Shown: positions 49,619 to 58,873, counted from the first letter of the stretch. The stretch is 64,000 bases of DNA from WLMZ01 sp031367435 (GCA_031367435.1 JANLPV010000100.1:20319-84318), one strand, 5' to 3'. Translations and numbers: made by a program. The notes: generated by a model from the letters alone, not told the origin.

Positions 49619-50164
49619 GTGACAAATCTGCGTGAGACGCATCCCACCGAGTGGCTGATCGCATGCGAAGAGATCCGTCAACTCGCCTCGCGGTACGCGA
49701 TAGCTCTCAATCACCACAACCTCGACGCATTGGCCGAGCTGTTCGTCGACGACGTGCGAGTGGGTCGCGAGCTCGTTGGGCGTAACGCACTCAAGCACAA
49801 CTTCGCATCGCAATTACGCGATGACCACCGCACGATCCTGCAGGTGAGTAACCATGTCATCGACGTTGCCGATGCCGATCATGCATCGGGAATCGTCGGC
49901 ACTCGCGCCGAGATCGAACGTGGTGATGAGTGGATCATCCAGATCATCGAGTATCACGACACCTATGAACGCCGTGACGGTCGGTGGCTGTTCGTTCGTC
50001 GGCGCCATCACCTGTGGTACGGCGCTGACATGTTGCAGCGACCCAACGATCTGCCCGACGCGAATTGGCCGCTCAGTCAGACCGGCAAGGGCGCGCTACC
50101 TGAGTTGATGCCCAGCTGGCAGGCCTGGCAGTCAGCGCAAGAGTCTCCCTCGACACCCGATTGA
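49619..50164 (+). CDS. SnoaL-like / NTF2-fold protein
   Basis: 181 residues. The N-terminal helix ACEEIRQLASRYAIALNHHNLDALAELFVDDVRVGRELVG is typical of the SnoaL_4/NTF2 cone fold with polar pocket residues. Ring-hydroxylating-dioxygenase beta subunits, dehydrase-like and unknown proteins share the fold. The GTG at 49619 was chosen because coding similarity begins there; upstream frames run into Pro-rich antisense-like sequence. The gene stands alone, 25 bases before a convergent RNA methyltransferase. Confidence 0.7.
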   Translation: MTNLRETHPTEWLIACEEIRQLASRYAIALNHHNLDALAELFVDDVRVGRELVGRNALKHNFASQLRDDHRTILQVSNHVIDVADADHASGIVGTRAEIERGDEWIIQIIEYHDTYERRDGRWLFVRRRHHLWYGADMLQRPNDLPDANWPLSQTGKGALPELMPSWQAWQSAQESPSTPD

Positions 50165-50189
50165 TGTCGCCGCCCCGCGTGTGCGCGGG

Positions 50190-50996
50190 TTAGCGCGACG
50201 AAGGTGCGATCAGTAGCGCGAATGCGACGGCCGCAGCGTGTCCCACATTCAGTGAGTCTGCGTCGGCGCGTAATGGAATTCGCACTCGTTCGGAGCGAGC
50301 AAGCGTTTTGGCGCTGAGCCCCGGGCCTTCGGCACCGAGCATCACGGCCAACCGTTCGCCTGGGGTACGCCTGATGTCGTGCACCGAGTTGGCCAACGGC
50401 GATGGCGTGAGCGCAAGCATTCGAAAGCCGGCCTGCTCCACACGCAACAGATCCGTTGACCAATCGCTTGATCGCACCACTGGCAGAAACAGAATCTCTC
50501 CCATTGAGACGCGTACGGTGCGGCGGTAGAACGGATCGGCGCAGGTGGGATCGAGCAATAACGCGTCGACGCCGAGGGCGCGCGCCGAACGCGCAATCGC
50601 GCCGAGATTCTCCGGGTCGTTGAGTCCTTCGAGCACGGCAATTGTCTGACTGGCGCGCAAGACGTCGTCGAGCACTGGTTGTGCGCCACGTTCGGCGGAG
50701 GCCACCGCGCCGCGGTGCAGATCGAAGCCGGCAACTTGCGCCAAGACGTCACGGCTCGCGATATATGTGGCACAGGGCAACGTGCTCAGCATCGGCTCCA
50801 TCCGCGCATACCGCTGAGGGGTGACAAGTACCGAACGCAACTCGTAGGCAGATGCGATGAGTCGTTCAATCACGTTGATGCCTTCGGCGATGAAGAACTC
50901 GTCGCCTTCGAGCCGCCGGCGATGCTGTGGATCGCGAAGGCCGACGTAATCGGCCAGCCGTGGGTCGCTTGCGTCTGTGATCGCGACCGGTTCCAT
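50190..50996 (-). CDS. SpoU/TrmH-family RNA 2'-O-methyltransferase
   Basis: 268 residues. The N-terminal substrate-binding domain (GDEFFIAEGINVIERLIASAYELRSVLVTPQR) precedes the SPOUT knot: IAVLEGLNDPENLGAIARSARALG, LLLDPTCADPFYRRTVRVSMGEILFLPV, and the SAM-binding C-terminus AVMLGAEGPGLS...VRIPLRADADSLNVGHAAAVAFA. It methylates the 2'-OH of a tRNA or rRNA residue; which one is not readable. ATG 50996 (MEPVAITD) was used; MSSTIMEP at 51011 is possible and would overlap the divergent reductase's longer start. Confidence 0.88.
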   Translation of the reverse strand: MEPVAITDASDPRLADYVGLRDPQHRRRLEGDEFFIAEGINVIERLIASAYELRSVLVTPQRYARMEPMLSTLPCATYIASRDVLAQVAGFDLHRGAVASAERGAQPVLDDVLRASQTIAVLEGLNDPENLGAIARSARALGVDALLLDPTCADPFYRRTVRVSMGEILFLPVVRSSDWSTDLLRVEQAGFRMLALTPSPLANSVHDIRRTPGERLAVMLGAEGPGLSAKTLARSERVRIPLRADADSLNVGHAAAVAFALLIAPSSR

Positions 50997-51060
50997 GATT
51001 GTTGACGACATTACCGCGCGTCTTCGCCAACAGGTTCGGGTTTGTGCCAACCTTCTGGAC

Positions 51061-52278
51061 GTGCTGGAACATGTGGTGGTGGTCGGTTCGTCGCTTGCAG
51101 GTGTGCGCGCCTGCGGCGGCCTGCGTGCCGAGGGCTTCGACGGCACCATCACCTTGGTCGGCGCGGAGTCACACACGCCGTACGACCGTCCACCGCTATC
51201 GAAGAAGGTGCTGTCGGGTGAGTGGGAGCCCGATCGCATTGCACTCATTCGGCCCGACGAGCTCAACAAACTCGAACTGCAATTTCATCTCGGTGTGGCG
51301 GCTGCATCACTCTCGACGAGCGAGCGCTTGCTCACGCTGATCGATGGCTCGGTGGTGTCGTACGACGCGATTGTGTTGGCAACAGGCGCAGCGACGCGTC
51401 GCCTTCCCAACCAACTCGAACATGAGTCGATATTCGAACTACGCACGCTCGACGACTCGTTGGCGCTGCGCGCCCGCATCGCTGCCGGCAACCTTCGGGT
51501 CACCATCATTGGTGCCGGCTTCATCGGTCTCGAGGTCGCAGCGACGGCTCGGTTGCTCGGTAATGAGGTGGTGGTGCTCGAAGGTGCCCCGGCACCGCTC
51601 ATCCGTGGGCTTGGCACAGAGATGGGTAACGCCGTGAGCGAACTGCACGCAGACCATGGCGTGCCGATTCGCTGTGGCGTGCAGGTGCGAGACATCGCGG
51701 AGGTAGACGGCGCGTTGGTAGTACATCTCGGCGCTGGCGACGACGTCATCAGTGACGTCATCGTGGTTGGTATCGGTGTGGCCCCGGTGACCGGCTGGCT
51801 GAACGACAGCGGGCTGACTGTGCGCGATGGAATCGTCTGCGATGCAACACTCAACGCGGGTGTGCCTGGGGTGTACGCGGCGGGTGATGTGGCGCGTTGG
51901 CCGAACCCGCAATTCGACGGTGAAGAGATGCGCGTGGAGCATTGGACGAACGCGTCAGAGCAAGGACTCATCGTGGCCCGCAACATCCTCGCAACGGCAC
52001 GTGGCGATCAACCCGAGCCGTACAGTTCGGTTCCCTTTTTCTGGAGTGAGCAATACGGCACGCGGTTGCAGTTCATCGGTCGCGCCAGCGGTGACGATGA
52101 CGTACGCATCGTGAAGGGGTCCGTGCGCGAACGGTCATTCCTCGCTCTCTACGGTTCCAATGGTCGACTGCGTGGGGCGCTGGGCGTGGCGATGCCGAAG
52201 CCGGTGATGCAATGCCGCAAACTCCTGCTCGACAAGGTGTCGTTTACCGAGGCGATTGAGGCGGCTGCAGCGCTGTGA
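51061..52278 (+). CDS. Ferredoxin/rubredoxin reductase-like FAD oxidoreductase
   Basis: 405 residues. FAD-binding VVVVGSSLAGVRACGGLRAEGF, the PPLSKKVLSGE block of the putidaredoxin-reductase family, NAD-binding VTIIGAGFIGLEVAATARLLGNEV, a second FAD motif GVYAAGDVARW, and the Reductase_C domain (VPFFWSEQYGTRLQFIGRA). It passes electrons from NAD(P)H to a ferredoxin for a P450 or oxygenase not visible here. The GTG at 51061 (VLEHVVVVG) gives the standard N-terminus; longer in-frame starts at 50977 and 50998 would overlap the divergent methyltransferase. Confidence 0.88.
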   Translation: MLEHVVVVGSSLAGVRACGGLRAEGFDGTITLVGAESHTPYDRPPLSKKVLSGEWEPDRIALIRPDELNKLELQFHLGVAAASLSTSERLLTLIDGSVVSYDAIVLATGAATRRLPNQLEHESIFELRTLDDSLALRARIAAGNLRVTIIGAGFIGLEVAATARLLGNEVVVLEGAPAPLIRGLGTEMGNAVSELHADHGVPIRCGVQVRDIAEVDGALVVHLGAGDDVISDVIVVGIGVAPVTGWLNDSGLTVRDGIVCDATLNAGVPGVYAAGDVARWPNPQFDGEEMRVEHWTNASEQGLIVARNILATARGDQPEPYSSVPFFWSEQYGTRLQFIGRASGDDDVRIVKGSVRERSFLALYGSNGRLRGALGVAMPKPVMQCRKLLLDKVSFTEAIEAAAAL

Positions 52279-52338
52279 AGTAGTCACCGCTGCGAACTAA
52301 CGGATGACAGCACGCAAACCGAGGCGTAGCATTCGGGC

Positions 52339-53571
52339 ATGAGTTCACATCTGTCAGACGTCTGGTTTTCCGTCACGCCGTTGCAAGTCGCGAGTGGCAA
52401 AGGTTGCTGGGTCACGACGACGAACGGCGATGAGTATCTCGATTTTGCTGGCGGCATTGCTGTCAACTCCACAGGCCATTCTCACCCCAAGGTTGTGGCC
52501 GCGATTGCCGAGCAGGCCGGCCGCTTCATTCATGCTCAAGTCAACGTGTACAAGCACGATCTGCTCGAACCGCTGGCCTCGAAACTGAACGACATCACTC
52601 CGGCAAGCATTGACAAGTTCTTCTTCGCCAACTCCGGCGCGGAGATCACCGAAGCCTCGGTCAAGCTCGCCAAGCAGGCTACGAAGCGGCCGCACATCAT
52701 CGTGTTCAGCGGCAGCTTCCATGGTCGAACGCATATGGCAATGGCGATGACGACGTCGAAGACGGGCTACCGCGCAGGTCACTCGCCGTTGCCGGCTGGC
52801 GTCTTTGTTGCTCCATACCCCGATCATCTCGCACCCGACCAAGATGCCGAAGTCGCTCGGGCGTTGCGCGGCGTCGACCATCTGCTCAAGACAATGACCG
52901 CTCCCGAGGAAACCGCGGCGATGATCCTCGAGCCGGTGCTGGGTGAAGGTGGCTACGTTCCCGTGCCGGCGGCATTCATCCAAGGTCTCGTCGAACGTTG
53001 CCGAGCCCACGGCATCTTGTTCATTGCCGATGAGGTGCAAAGCGGTTTCGGTCGCACCGGCAAGATGTTCGCGGTCGAGCATTACGGCATCGAGCCCGAC
53101 ATCATCTGCATGGCCAAGGGCATTGCGTCGGGGTTCCCGTTCAGTGCATTGGGCACCACGACCGAGATCGACGCGAAGTGGACCAAGGGCAGTCACGGCG
53201 GCACGTATGGCGGCAACGCAATGGGCTGCGCTGCGGCGCTGGCCACCATCGAGATCATGAGTGATCCCGCATTCCTGCAGAACGTTCGCGATCGCGGCGT
53301 GCAACTCGTTGAGGGCATCCGCGAATTGCAGCGTCACGACGATGGCATCATCGATGTGCGCGGCCTTGGGTTGATGGTCGGCACCGAGTTCAGCGATCCG
53401 GGTCGCGTCGCCGCGATCCAGAAACACTGCCTCGAGGAAGGACGCATGATCGTGATGAACGCTGGCACCTACAGCAACACGCTGCGCTGGATGCCTCCAC
53501 TTGTCGTCAATGAAGACGAGATCGAAATCGGTCTGGCTGCTTTCGCGGCCGCGCTGAAAGCGACCGCATAG
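52339..53571 (+). CDS. Class III PLP aminotransferase (4-aminobutyrate/acetylornithine type)
   Basis: 410 residues. GGIAVNSTGHSHPKV, FFFANSGAEITEASVKLAKQAT (PLP phosphate site), FSGSFHGRTH, FIADEVQSGFGRTG (Asp binding the pyridine N) and MAKGIASGFP with the Schiff-base Lys260. Class III enzymes transaminate GABA, acetylornithine or related omega-amino groups to 2-oxoglutarate; GABA-type is favoured because arginine-biosynthesis genes are absent nearby. The stop TAG shares a base with the MarR gene's GTG, so a MarR regulator is translationally coupled behind it. Confidence 0.88.
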   Translation: MSSHLSDVWFSVTPLQVASGKGCWVTTTNGDEYLDFAGGIAVNSTGHSHPKVVAAIAEQAGRFIHAQVNVYKHDLLEPLASKLNDITPASIDKFFFANSGAEITEASVKLAKQATKRPHIIVFSGSFHGRTHMAMAMTTSKTGYRAGHSPLPAGVFVAPYPDHLAPDQDAEVARALRGVDHLLKTMTAPEETAAMILEPVLGEGGYVPVPAAFIQGLVERCRAHGILFIADEVQSGFGRTGKMFAVEHYGIEPDIICMAKGIASGFPFSALGTTTEIDAKWTKGSHGGTYGGNAMGCAAALATIEIMSDPAFLQNVRDRGVQLVEGIRELQRHDDGIIDVRGLGLMVGTEFSDPGRVAAIQKHCLEEGRMIVMNAGTYSNTLRWMPPLVVNEDEIEIGLAAFAAALKATA

Positions 53572-54011
53572 TGGCCGGTCCAGACCCTGAACGGCTCGCG
53601 GTCTGGCGTTCGTTTCTGGCTGCGAACTCGGTGATCGACCGCGCGCTCACGGTTGCGCTCGAAGAGGAGCGCGAGTTGCCGTTGCCGTGGTTCGAGGTAC
53701 TCAACGCGCTGCAGGCCGAGGGCGGCAAGCTGCGCGTCATGGATCTTGCCGACCGGGTCCTCGCTAGCCCGTCGAGCTTGTCGCGTCAACTGAACCGTAT
53801 GGAAGACGATGGTTACGTGCGGCGCGACTACGGTAGCAACGACGATCAACGCGCCGTGCTGATCGTGCTCACCAAAGACGGTCGCGATACCTGGCGGCGT
53901 GCCAACACCACCTACCTGCGCGTCGTGAAAAAGCACTTCACGAGTCATCTCACCGAAACCGACGTTACGCACCTGCATCGCGTGTTGGCCAAGGTGCTCG
54001 AAAGTCGCTGA
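53571..54011 (+). CDS. MarR-family transcriptional regulator
   Basis: 146 residues. Winged HTH: WFEVLNALQAEGGKLRVMDLADRVLASPSSLSRQLNRMEDDGYVRRDYGSNDDQRAVLIVLT, the usual MarR core with the wing. The start GTG at 53571 overlaps the aminotransferase stop TAG by one base. It likely represses or senses a metabolite of the aminotransferase or thiolase genes around it; the target is not known. Confidence 0.87.
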   Translation: MAGPDPERLAVWRSFLAANSVIDRALTVALEEERELPLPWFEVLNALQAEGGKLRVMDLADRVLASPSSLSRQLNRMEDDGYVRRDYGSNDDQRAVLIVLTKDGRDTWRRANTTYLRVVKKHFTSHLTETDVTHLHRVLAKVLESR

Positions 54012-54109
54012 AGCAGTTCGGATTCGTCGCTGTCGTCGGTCGCGCACAAGAATCACGAATGCACGATCGCTGAGCCTCCGCGCCAGCGGCACTCTGAGGA
54101 GTATCCCCT

Positions 54110-55279
54110 ATGGTTACCGCCGTCATCGTTGACGCCATCCGCACGCCCCTTGGTCGCCGGAACGGAAAATTGAAGGGCTGGCATCCGGTCGATCTGGCCG
54201 CTGAGACACTCAAGGCACTCATCGATCGCACCGGCATTGATCCCGGCTTGGTGGACGACGTCGTGATGGGCTGCGTGATGCAGGTGGGCGAGCAGGCGTT
54301 CAACGTTGGGCGTAACGCAGTGCTCGCAGCGGGTTGGCCCGACACCGTGCCAGCCACCACCATCGACCGTCAGTGTGGGTCGTCGCAACAGGCGGCGCAC
54401 TTCGCGGCGCAGGGCGTGATGGCTGGAGCGTACGACATCGTTGTGGCTGCGGGTGTCGAGGTGATGACACGGGTGCCCATGGGCTCGGCGATGGTCGATG
54501 GCAAGTTCGGCTTTCCGTTCGGACCAGCCGTCGGTGCCCGCTACGCCGCTGAGGGCGGCTTGGTCCCGCAGGGCATTTCCGCCGAACTCATCGCCGACAA
54601 ATGGGACATCAGCCGCGACGACATGGATGCGTTCGGTCTGCGCAGTCAGGAGTATGCGCTGCGCGCCACGCTGGAGGGCCGATTCGATCGCGAGATCCTG
54701 CCGGTGCTCGATGCTGAGGGCAACATGATGACCACCGATGAAGGCCTGCGCGACACCACGATGGAATCATTGGGCAAGCTCAAGCCGTCGTTTCGTCCCG
54801 TAGAAGAGGGAGGTCGGGTGACGCCCGGCAATGCCTCACAGATCACCGATGGGGCATCTGCGATCCTGATCATGAGCGAGCAGAAGGCACACGAGTTGGG
54901 TCTCACTCCCCGGGCCCGTTTCGTCGACTTCTCCCTGGCCGGTGCCGACCCTCGCTACATGCTCACTGCGCCGATTCCGGCAACGCACAAGGTGTTGCAA
55001 CGTGCGCGGCTCACGATGGATGACATCGACCTCGTTGAGATCAATGAGGCCTTCGCGTCGGTGGTCTTGGCGTGGGAAAAAGAACTGCACCCCGACATGG
55101 ACCGCGTCAATCAAAACGGTGGCGCGATCGCACTTGGTCACCCGCTCGGGTGTTCGGGCGCGCGATTGATGACGACGTTGCTCAACGAACTCGAGCGCAC
55201 CGGTGGTCGCTACGGCCTGCAGACGATGTGTGAAGGTGGCGGCATGGCCAATGCCACCATCATCGAACGCCTCGGCTAA
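54110..55279 (+). CDS. Thiolase (acetyl-CoA C-acyltransferase)
   Basis: 389 residues. Nucleophile Cys89 in DRQCGSSQQA, the thiolase signature NQNGGAIALGHPLGCSGARL with active-site His and second Cys, and EINEAFASVVLAW. It cleaves 3-ketoacyl-CoA or makes acetoacetyl-CoA; the residues do not separate degradative from biosynthetic types. The ATG at 54110 is preceded by GAGGAG at 54095-54100. A small membrane protein gene follows after 4 bases. It could act with the enoyl-CoA hydratase at 530. Confidence 0.92.
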   Translation: MVTAVIVDAIRTPLGRRNGKLKGWHPVDLAAETLKALIDRTGIDPGLVDDVVMGCVMQVGEQAFNVGRNAVLAAGWPDTVPATTIDRQCGSSQQAAHFAAQGVMAGAYDIVVAAGVEVMTRVPMGSAMVDGKFGFPFGPAVGARYAAEGGLVPQGISAELIADKWDISRDDMDAFGLRSQEYALRATLEGRFDREILPVLDAEGNMMTTDEGLRDTTMESLGKLKPSFRPVEEGGRVTPGNASQITDGASAILIMSEQKAHELGLTPRARFVDFSLAGADPRYMLTAPIPATHKVLQRARLTMDDIDLVEINEAFASVVLAWEKELHPDMDRVNQNGGAIALGHPLGCSGARLMTTLLNELERTGGRYGLQTMCEGGGMANATIIERLG

Positions 55280-55283
55280 GCCA

Positions 55284-55547
55284 ATGCCTGCGCTTTCCAC
55301 AATTATTTGGGTGAGTTGCGCCGTGCTGTTGGGCTATGCCCTGTGGAAAACTGGCATTGGCATGCTCCGCAGCATGACCACGCCGTTACCGCCTCCGCCG
55401 CCCGCGGGCGAGATGCGCAGGATCAACGTCAAGTACCGCTGCAGTATGTGTGGGTTGGAGATCAAGATGACGTTGGCCCCCGACGAAGATCCGCCGCCGC
55501 CGCGTCATTGCCTTGAGGATATGGATCTCATCGCCCCGATTGAGTGA
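55284..55547 (+). CDS. Small membrane protein with zinc-ribbon tail
   Basis: 87 residues: an N-terminal membrane helix (TIIWVSCAVLLGYALW), a Pro-rich linker with five consecutive Pro residues, and a C-terminal CSMCGLEIKMTLAPDEDPPPPRHCLEDM with a CxxC and a further Cys and His that could bind Zn. No known family was recalled. Its start lies 4 bases after the thiolase stop, on the same strand. Confidence 0.6.
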   Translation: MPALSTIIWVSCAVLLGYALWKTGIGMLRSMTTPLPPPPPAGEMRRINVKYRCSMCGLEIKMTLAPDEDPPPPRHCLEDMDLIAPIE

Positions 55548-55629
55548 TCGTCGTTACCCACACCCTGTGGACAAACGTGTTGAGAAACAACAATCATGTA
55601 ATTCGCGGGGAACCCTGGCGAGCAGCGGG

Positions 55630-55953
55630 TCAATGCCACTTCGTGGCGGTGTAGAGCCCGCTCAGCACGAAGCCGAGGCCGATGAATACCGGCCAATTGC
55701 TGTTCGTTTCGAGCAAATAGCGCAAGAGGATGACCACGGCGCCGATGACGAGCAGTGCAACCATCAGGATCGGTACCCAGCGCGGGCTCTCACGTACCGA
55801 TCGAGGGATCGGCGGTGTGTAACGCGATGATGCCGCGACACCCGCAGCCGACGTTCCGCCCACCATTGGGGGTGGGCCGGCGGTCGGCAATTGACCGGGC
55901 TTGGTGCCCTTGGGAGTTGTTCGTCCGCCGGTTTTGCGCTTAGGAGGTGCCAC
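55630..55953 (-). CDS. crgA: Cell division protein CrgA
   Basis: 107 residues. A basic, Pro/Gly-rich cytoplasmic N-terminus (PPKRKTGGRTTPKGTK) precedes two membrane helices, PRWVPILMVALLVIGAVVILL and WPVFIGLGFVLSGLYTATKW, the C-terminal helix ending in the typical short tail. This matches the actinobacterial CrgA pattern, a small inhibitor/organiser of FtsZ-ring and peptidoglycan synthesis at septa. It sits next to trpG and the pknB cluster, the same position as in mycobacteria, which supports the name. The GTG start at 55951-55953 was chosen. Confidence 0.85.
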   Translation of the reverse strand: MAPPKRKTGGRTTPKGTKPGQLPTAGPPPMVGGTSAAGVAASSRYTPPIPRSVRESPRWVPILMVALLVIGAVVILLRYLLETNSNWPVFIGLGFVLSGLYTATKWH

Positions 55954-56019
55954 GAGAAAAGGAGTGTAGGCGAAGAATGCGCTCGACACAGCAGTGTTCG
56001 AGCAGGCAGTGTGTAGAAC

Positions 56020-56628
56020 GTGACGCGTGTCCTTGTGCTCGACAGCTATGACAGCTTCGTTTATAACCTCGTTCAGTACCTTGGCGAACTCGGCGCGGAC
56101 CCGCTGGTGTATCGCAACGATGCTCTCACGGTTGATGAAGCCCTCGATCTGGCACCTGATGCGGTGCTGCTCTCGCCAGGTCCGGGCCGCCCCGAGGATG
56201 CTGGCATTCTGTGTGCAGCGGTTACGGCGTTCGCCGATCGCGGTATTCCGGTGCTCGGCGTGTGCCTCGGTCATCAGGGCATCGGCCACGTATATGGGGC
56301 GAGCGTCGTGCGTGCGCCACAGCTGATGCATGGCAAGACCAGCGTCATCCGTCATACCGGCAAGGGCGTGTTCGCCGGATTGCCGTCGCCACTCGAGGCA
56401 ACTCGATATCACTCGCTCACCATCGATCCAGCAACCGTGCCGGCATGCCTTGAGGTGACGGCTGAGACCGACGACGGCATCATCATGGGAATTCGTCACC
56501 GTGAGCTACCGGTTGAGGGTGTGCAGTTTCATCCCGAGAGCATCCTGACCGCGGCGGGTCACGATCTGCTCCGCAACTTTTTAGCCCAGGCGGCCACAGC
56601 CGCTTTCTCGGCGATCGCGGCACCGTAG
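56020..56628 (+). CDS. trpG: Anthranilate/aminodeoxychorismate synthase component II (glutamine amidotransferase)
   Basis: 202 residues. Class I GATase: the oxyanion segment SPGPGRPEDAG, nucleophile Cys82 in GVCLGHQGIGHVYG, and His/Glu in EGVQFHPESIL. It supplies ammonia for anthranilate (TrpE) or aminodeoxychorismate (PabB), neither of which is present here; bacteria often share one subunit for both. The GTG start is at 56020, with no clear Shine-Dalgarno. It is located between divergent crgA and convergent pknB, as in mycobacteria, and ends 9 bases from pknB. Confidence 0.92.
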   Translation: MTRVLVLDSYDSFVYNLVQYLGELGADPLVYRNDALTVDEALDLAPDAVLLSPGPGRPEDAGILCAAVTAFADRGIPVLGVCLGHQGIGHVYGASVVRAPQLMHGKTSVIRHTGKGVFAGLPSPLEATRYHSLTIDPATVPACLEVTAETDDGIIMGIRHRELPVEGVQFHPESILTAAGHDLLRNFLAQAATAAFSAIAAP

Positions 56629-56637
56629 GTTCGACAC

Positions 56638-58710
56638 CTACGGAAAGACGGTGGTAGTCGTCGTCGTAGAGGACGGCGAAGTTGTCGTCGCCGGCGGCGA
56701 AGTTGTGGTGGTCGGCGCGGGCAACGACTTTCCGACGGTCATGGTGACCGTGGAGCTGGAGTTCACCAGTACGCCCGGTGCTGGGCTCATCGACAACACG
56801 CGGCCGTCGTTGGCGCTTCCGAAGGGCACATCTTGGAAGATGACCGGCGCGGTGATGAGGCCCTTGGAGGCAATCAGGGCACGGGCCTGATCTTCCTTGA
56901 GACCGATTGCAGGAGGTACCGCGACTTGCGTTGGCCCACTGCTCACAAACAACGTGAGTGCACTGCCTTTGTCGACCGCAGCATCGACGGCTGGATTTGT
57001 ACGAATCACTGAACCTGCCGGAACGGAGTCGTTGGCTTCAGTAGCAATCGTGACGACAAATCCGAACACATCTGATTCGAGCAACGACTTGGCCGCCGTA
57101 CCGTTTTGTCCGACCACGTTCGGGACGGTGACCTTGCCCTTGCCTTGTGACACAACGAGGTTCACCACCGACGCTTGCTTGGCCATCTCGAGTGCTTTCG
57201 GGGTCTGACTGATCACCGAACCATCGGGGATTGCTGGATTGTCGGCGTATGTGACTGGGCCAACGGTGAAACCTTGGGCGATGAGTTTGTTGCGTGCTTC
57301 GAGCAACGACATCGTCGTGACATCGGGTATGGGCACGAGTTCGTTCTTGGGGTTGTACGTCAGGGTGATCGTCTGCGCCTTGCTGACAATAAAGCCGGCT
57401 GGCGGGTCGCTGAGGTAGACCACACCTTCGGGTTGGTTTGGATCTACCTTCGGTACGCCGACCGGGTTGAGACCGCGATCGCTGAGCAGCTTGGTGGCCT
57501 GATCGAGCGGGAGGTTGGTGACATCGGGCAGGGTGAACGACGTGGCGGTGGAGTCTTTGCTGAGTGCCTTGAACAGCACGAACGCACCGACCGCAAGCAG
57601 AACTATTGCGACGAACGCGGCGATGCCGTACCAGCCGCGGCGAGGTGGCGGGTCGTAGTAGACAGCTTCATTCGAACCAGTGGGGTAGAGGCCTGGCACA
57701 GCTTGCGTGCGCGCCATGAGCGCGGTGGCACCTGGATCGACGATGCTCACCGGCACCGACGCAGTGGTACCAACCACGATCGGGGGATTCGACACCTTCG
57801 GTGCTGCTGCGGCAGTGGCGACAGCTGCAGCCCCGGCCGCTCCCATCATCTCGGCCAGCGCTCGCACGGGCTCACCATTGCGGAATCGACGCAGGTCGTC
57901 ACGAAGGGCTTCGCCATCGGGGTAGCGATGTGCAGGGTTCTTCGCGAGCAGCTTGGCCACGATTGCTTCGAACGGCTTGGGTACATCGGGTGCAATTTGG
58001 TTCAGCGGCTGAGGCGCTTCGTGCACTTGCTTGTACGCAATCGAGACAGGGTTATCTCCCGCGAACGGAGGCTTGCCACCCACCATTTCGTAGAGCACGA
58101 TGCCCAACGAATAGAGGTCGCTTCGCGGATCGGGCTGCGCGCCTTGGGCCTGCTCGGGCGAGAAGTAGGTAGCGGTCCCCATCACAAGACCAACCTGGGT
58201 GAGGTTGCTGTCTGCAGCAGAGTTCATCGCGCGGGCGATGCCGAAGTCGGCCACCTTTACCTGGCCACTCGAGCCAATGAGGATGTTCGCCGGCTTGATG
58301 TCGCGATGTACTACGCCGTTGCGGTGGGCGAACCCAAGGGCAGCGGCGACCTCACTGGCAATTTCGGCGGCTTGCACGGCCGAGACGCGGCCGTTGCTAT
58401 GAACGATGTCGGCCAAGGTGCGGCCCTGCACGTATTCCATGGCAATGAAGTAGGTGCCGCCGTACTTGCCCCAGTCGTACACGCCGACGATGTTGGGATG
58501 ATTCAGGTTCGCCGCGGCTTGTGCCTCGCGACGAAAACGCTCGACAAAGTTAGGGTCGGTGGCGAATTCGGCGAAGAGCACCTTGATCGCGACGGGACGA
58601 TCAAGCAAGAGGTCGCGCGCCAATAACACGTCGGCCATGCCGCCGCGCCCAATGCGCGATTCGATCTCGTAACGGTCATTGAGAACCGTGCGTTCACCGC
58701 TGTCTGTCAC
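56638..58710 (-). CDS. pknB: Ser/Thr protein kinase PknB with four PASTA domains
   Basis: 690 residues. Kinase domain with Gly loop GRGGMADVLLARD, Lys43, catalytic HRDIKPANIL (Asp137), DFGIARA, and activation-loop Thr/Ser in SNLTQVGLVMGTATYFSPE. The membrane helix is about 383-405 (GIAAFVAIVLLAVGAFVLF). Four extracellular PASTA domains (starting near 418, 487, 557, 626) bind peptidoglycan fragments. A Thr/Pro/Ser tail ends the protein. It controls cell wall growth with PstP and the Fha proteins. The start was taken as GTG 58708-58710, next to a CAGG tetranucleotide repeat. No second kinase gene (pknA) is present in the cluster. Confidence 0.92.
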   Translation of the reverse strand: MTDSGERTVLNDRYEIESRIGRGGMADVLLARDLLLDRPVAIKVLFAEFATDPNFVERFRREAQAAANLNHPNIVGVYDWGKYGGTYFIAMEYVQGRTLADIVHSNGRVSAVQAAEIASEVAAALGFAHRNGVVHRDIKPANILIGSSGQVKVADFGIARAMNSAADSNLTQVGLVMGTATYFSPEQAQGAQPDPRSDLYSLGIVLYEMVGGKPPFAGDNPVSIAYKQVHEAPQPLNQIAPDVPKPFEAIVAKLLAKNPAHRYPDGEALRDDLRRFRNGEPVRALAEMMGAAGAAAVATAAAAPKVSNPPIVVGTTASVPVSIVDPGATALMARTQAVPGLYPTGSNEAVYYDPPPRRGWYGIAAFVAIVLLAVGAFVLFKALSKDSTATSFTLPDVTNLPLDQATKLLSDRGLNPVGVPKVDPNQPEGVVYLSDPPAGFIVSKAQTITLTYNPKNELVPIPDVTTMSLLEARNKLIAQGFTVGPVTYADNPAIPDGSVISQTPKALEMAKQASVVNLVVSQGKGKVTVPNVVGQNGTAAKSLLESDVFGFVVTIATEANDSVPAGSVIRTNPAVDAAVDKGSALTLFVSSGPTQVAVPPAIGLKEDQARALIASKGLITAPVIFQDVPFGSANDGRVLSMSPAPGVLVNSSSTVTMTVGKSLPAPTTTTSPPATTTSPSSTTTTTTVFP

Positions 58711-58724
58711 TGCCTGCCTGCCTG
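58711..58724 (-). repeat. CAGG/GCAG tetranucleotide repeat at the pknB start
   Basis: TGCCTGCCTGCCTG on the plus strand (about 3.5 units of 4 bp) directly abuts the pknB GTG. On the coding strand it reads CAGGCAGGCAGGCA, the only purine-rich Shine-Dalgarno-like sequence there. Changes of one unit would alter spacing by 4 bases. Confidence 0.8.
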
Positions 58725-58873
58725 ATTGCGCCGGACCCTGACGGCCGTCGTGTACTGCGATTCGGGAGCGCACAAGTGGCGCCAACTGAGGATACAGACA
58801 TCACCCAGCCGAATCGGTGTCACCACTTGCTTCATGATCGTGTCTCCATGATGGTCATCTCGGTGACGTTCGG

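Noticed and set aside
50977..51060. Longer N-terminus of the ferredoxin reductase
   Set aside because: It would overlap the divergent methyltransferase start and adds no recognisable sequence; the FAD motif begins after GTG 51061.
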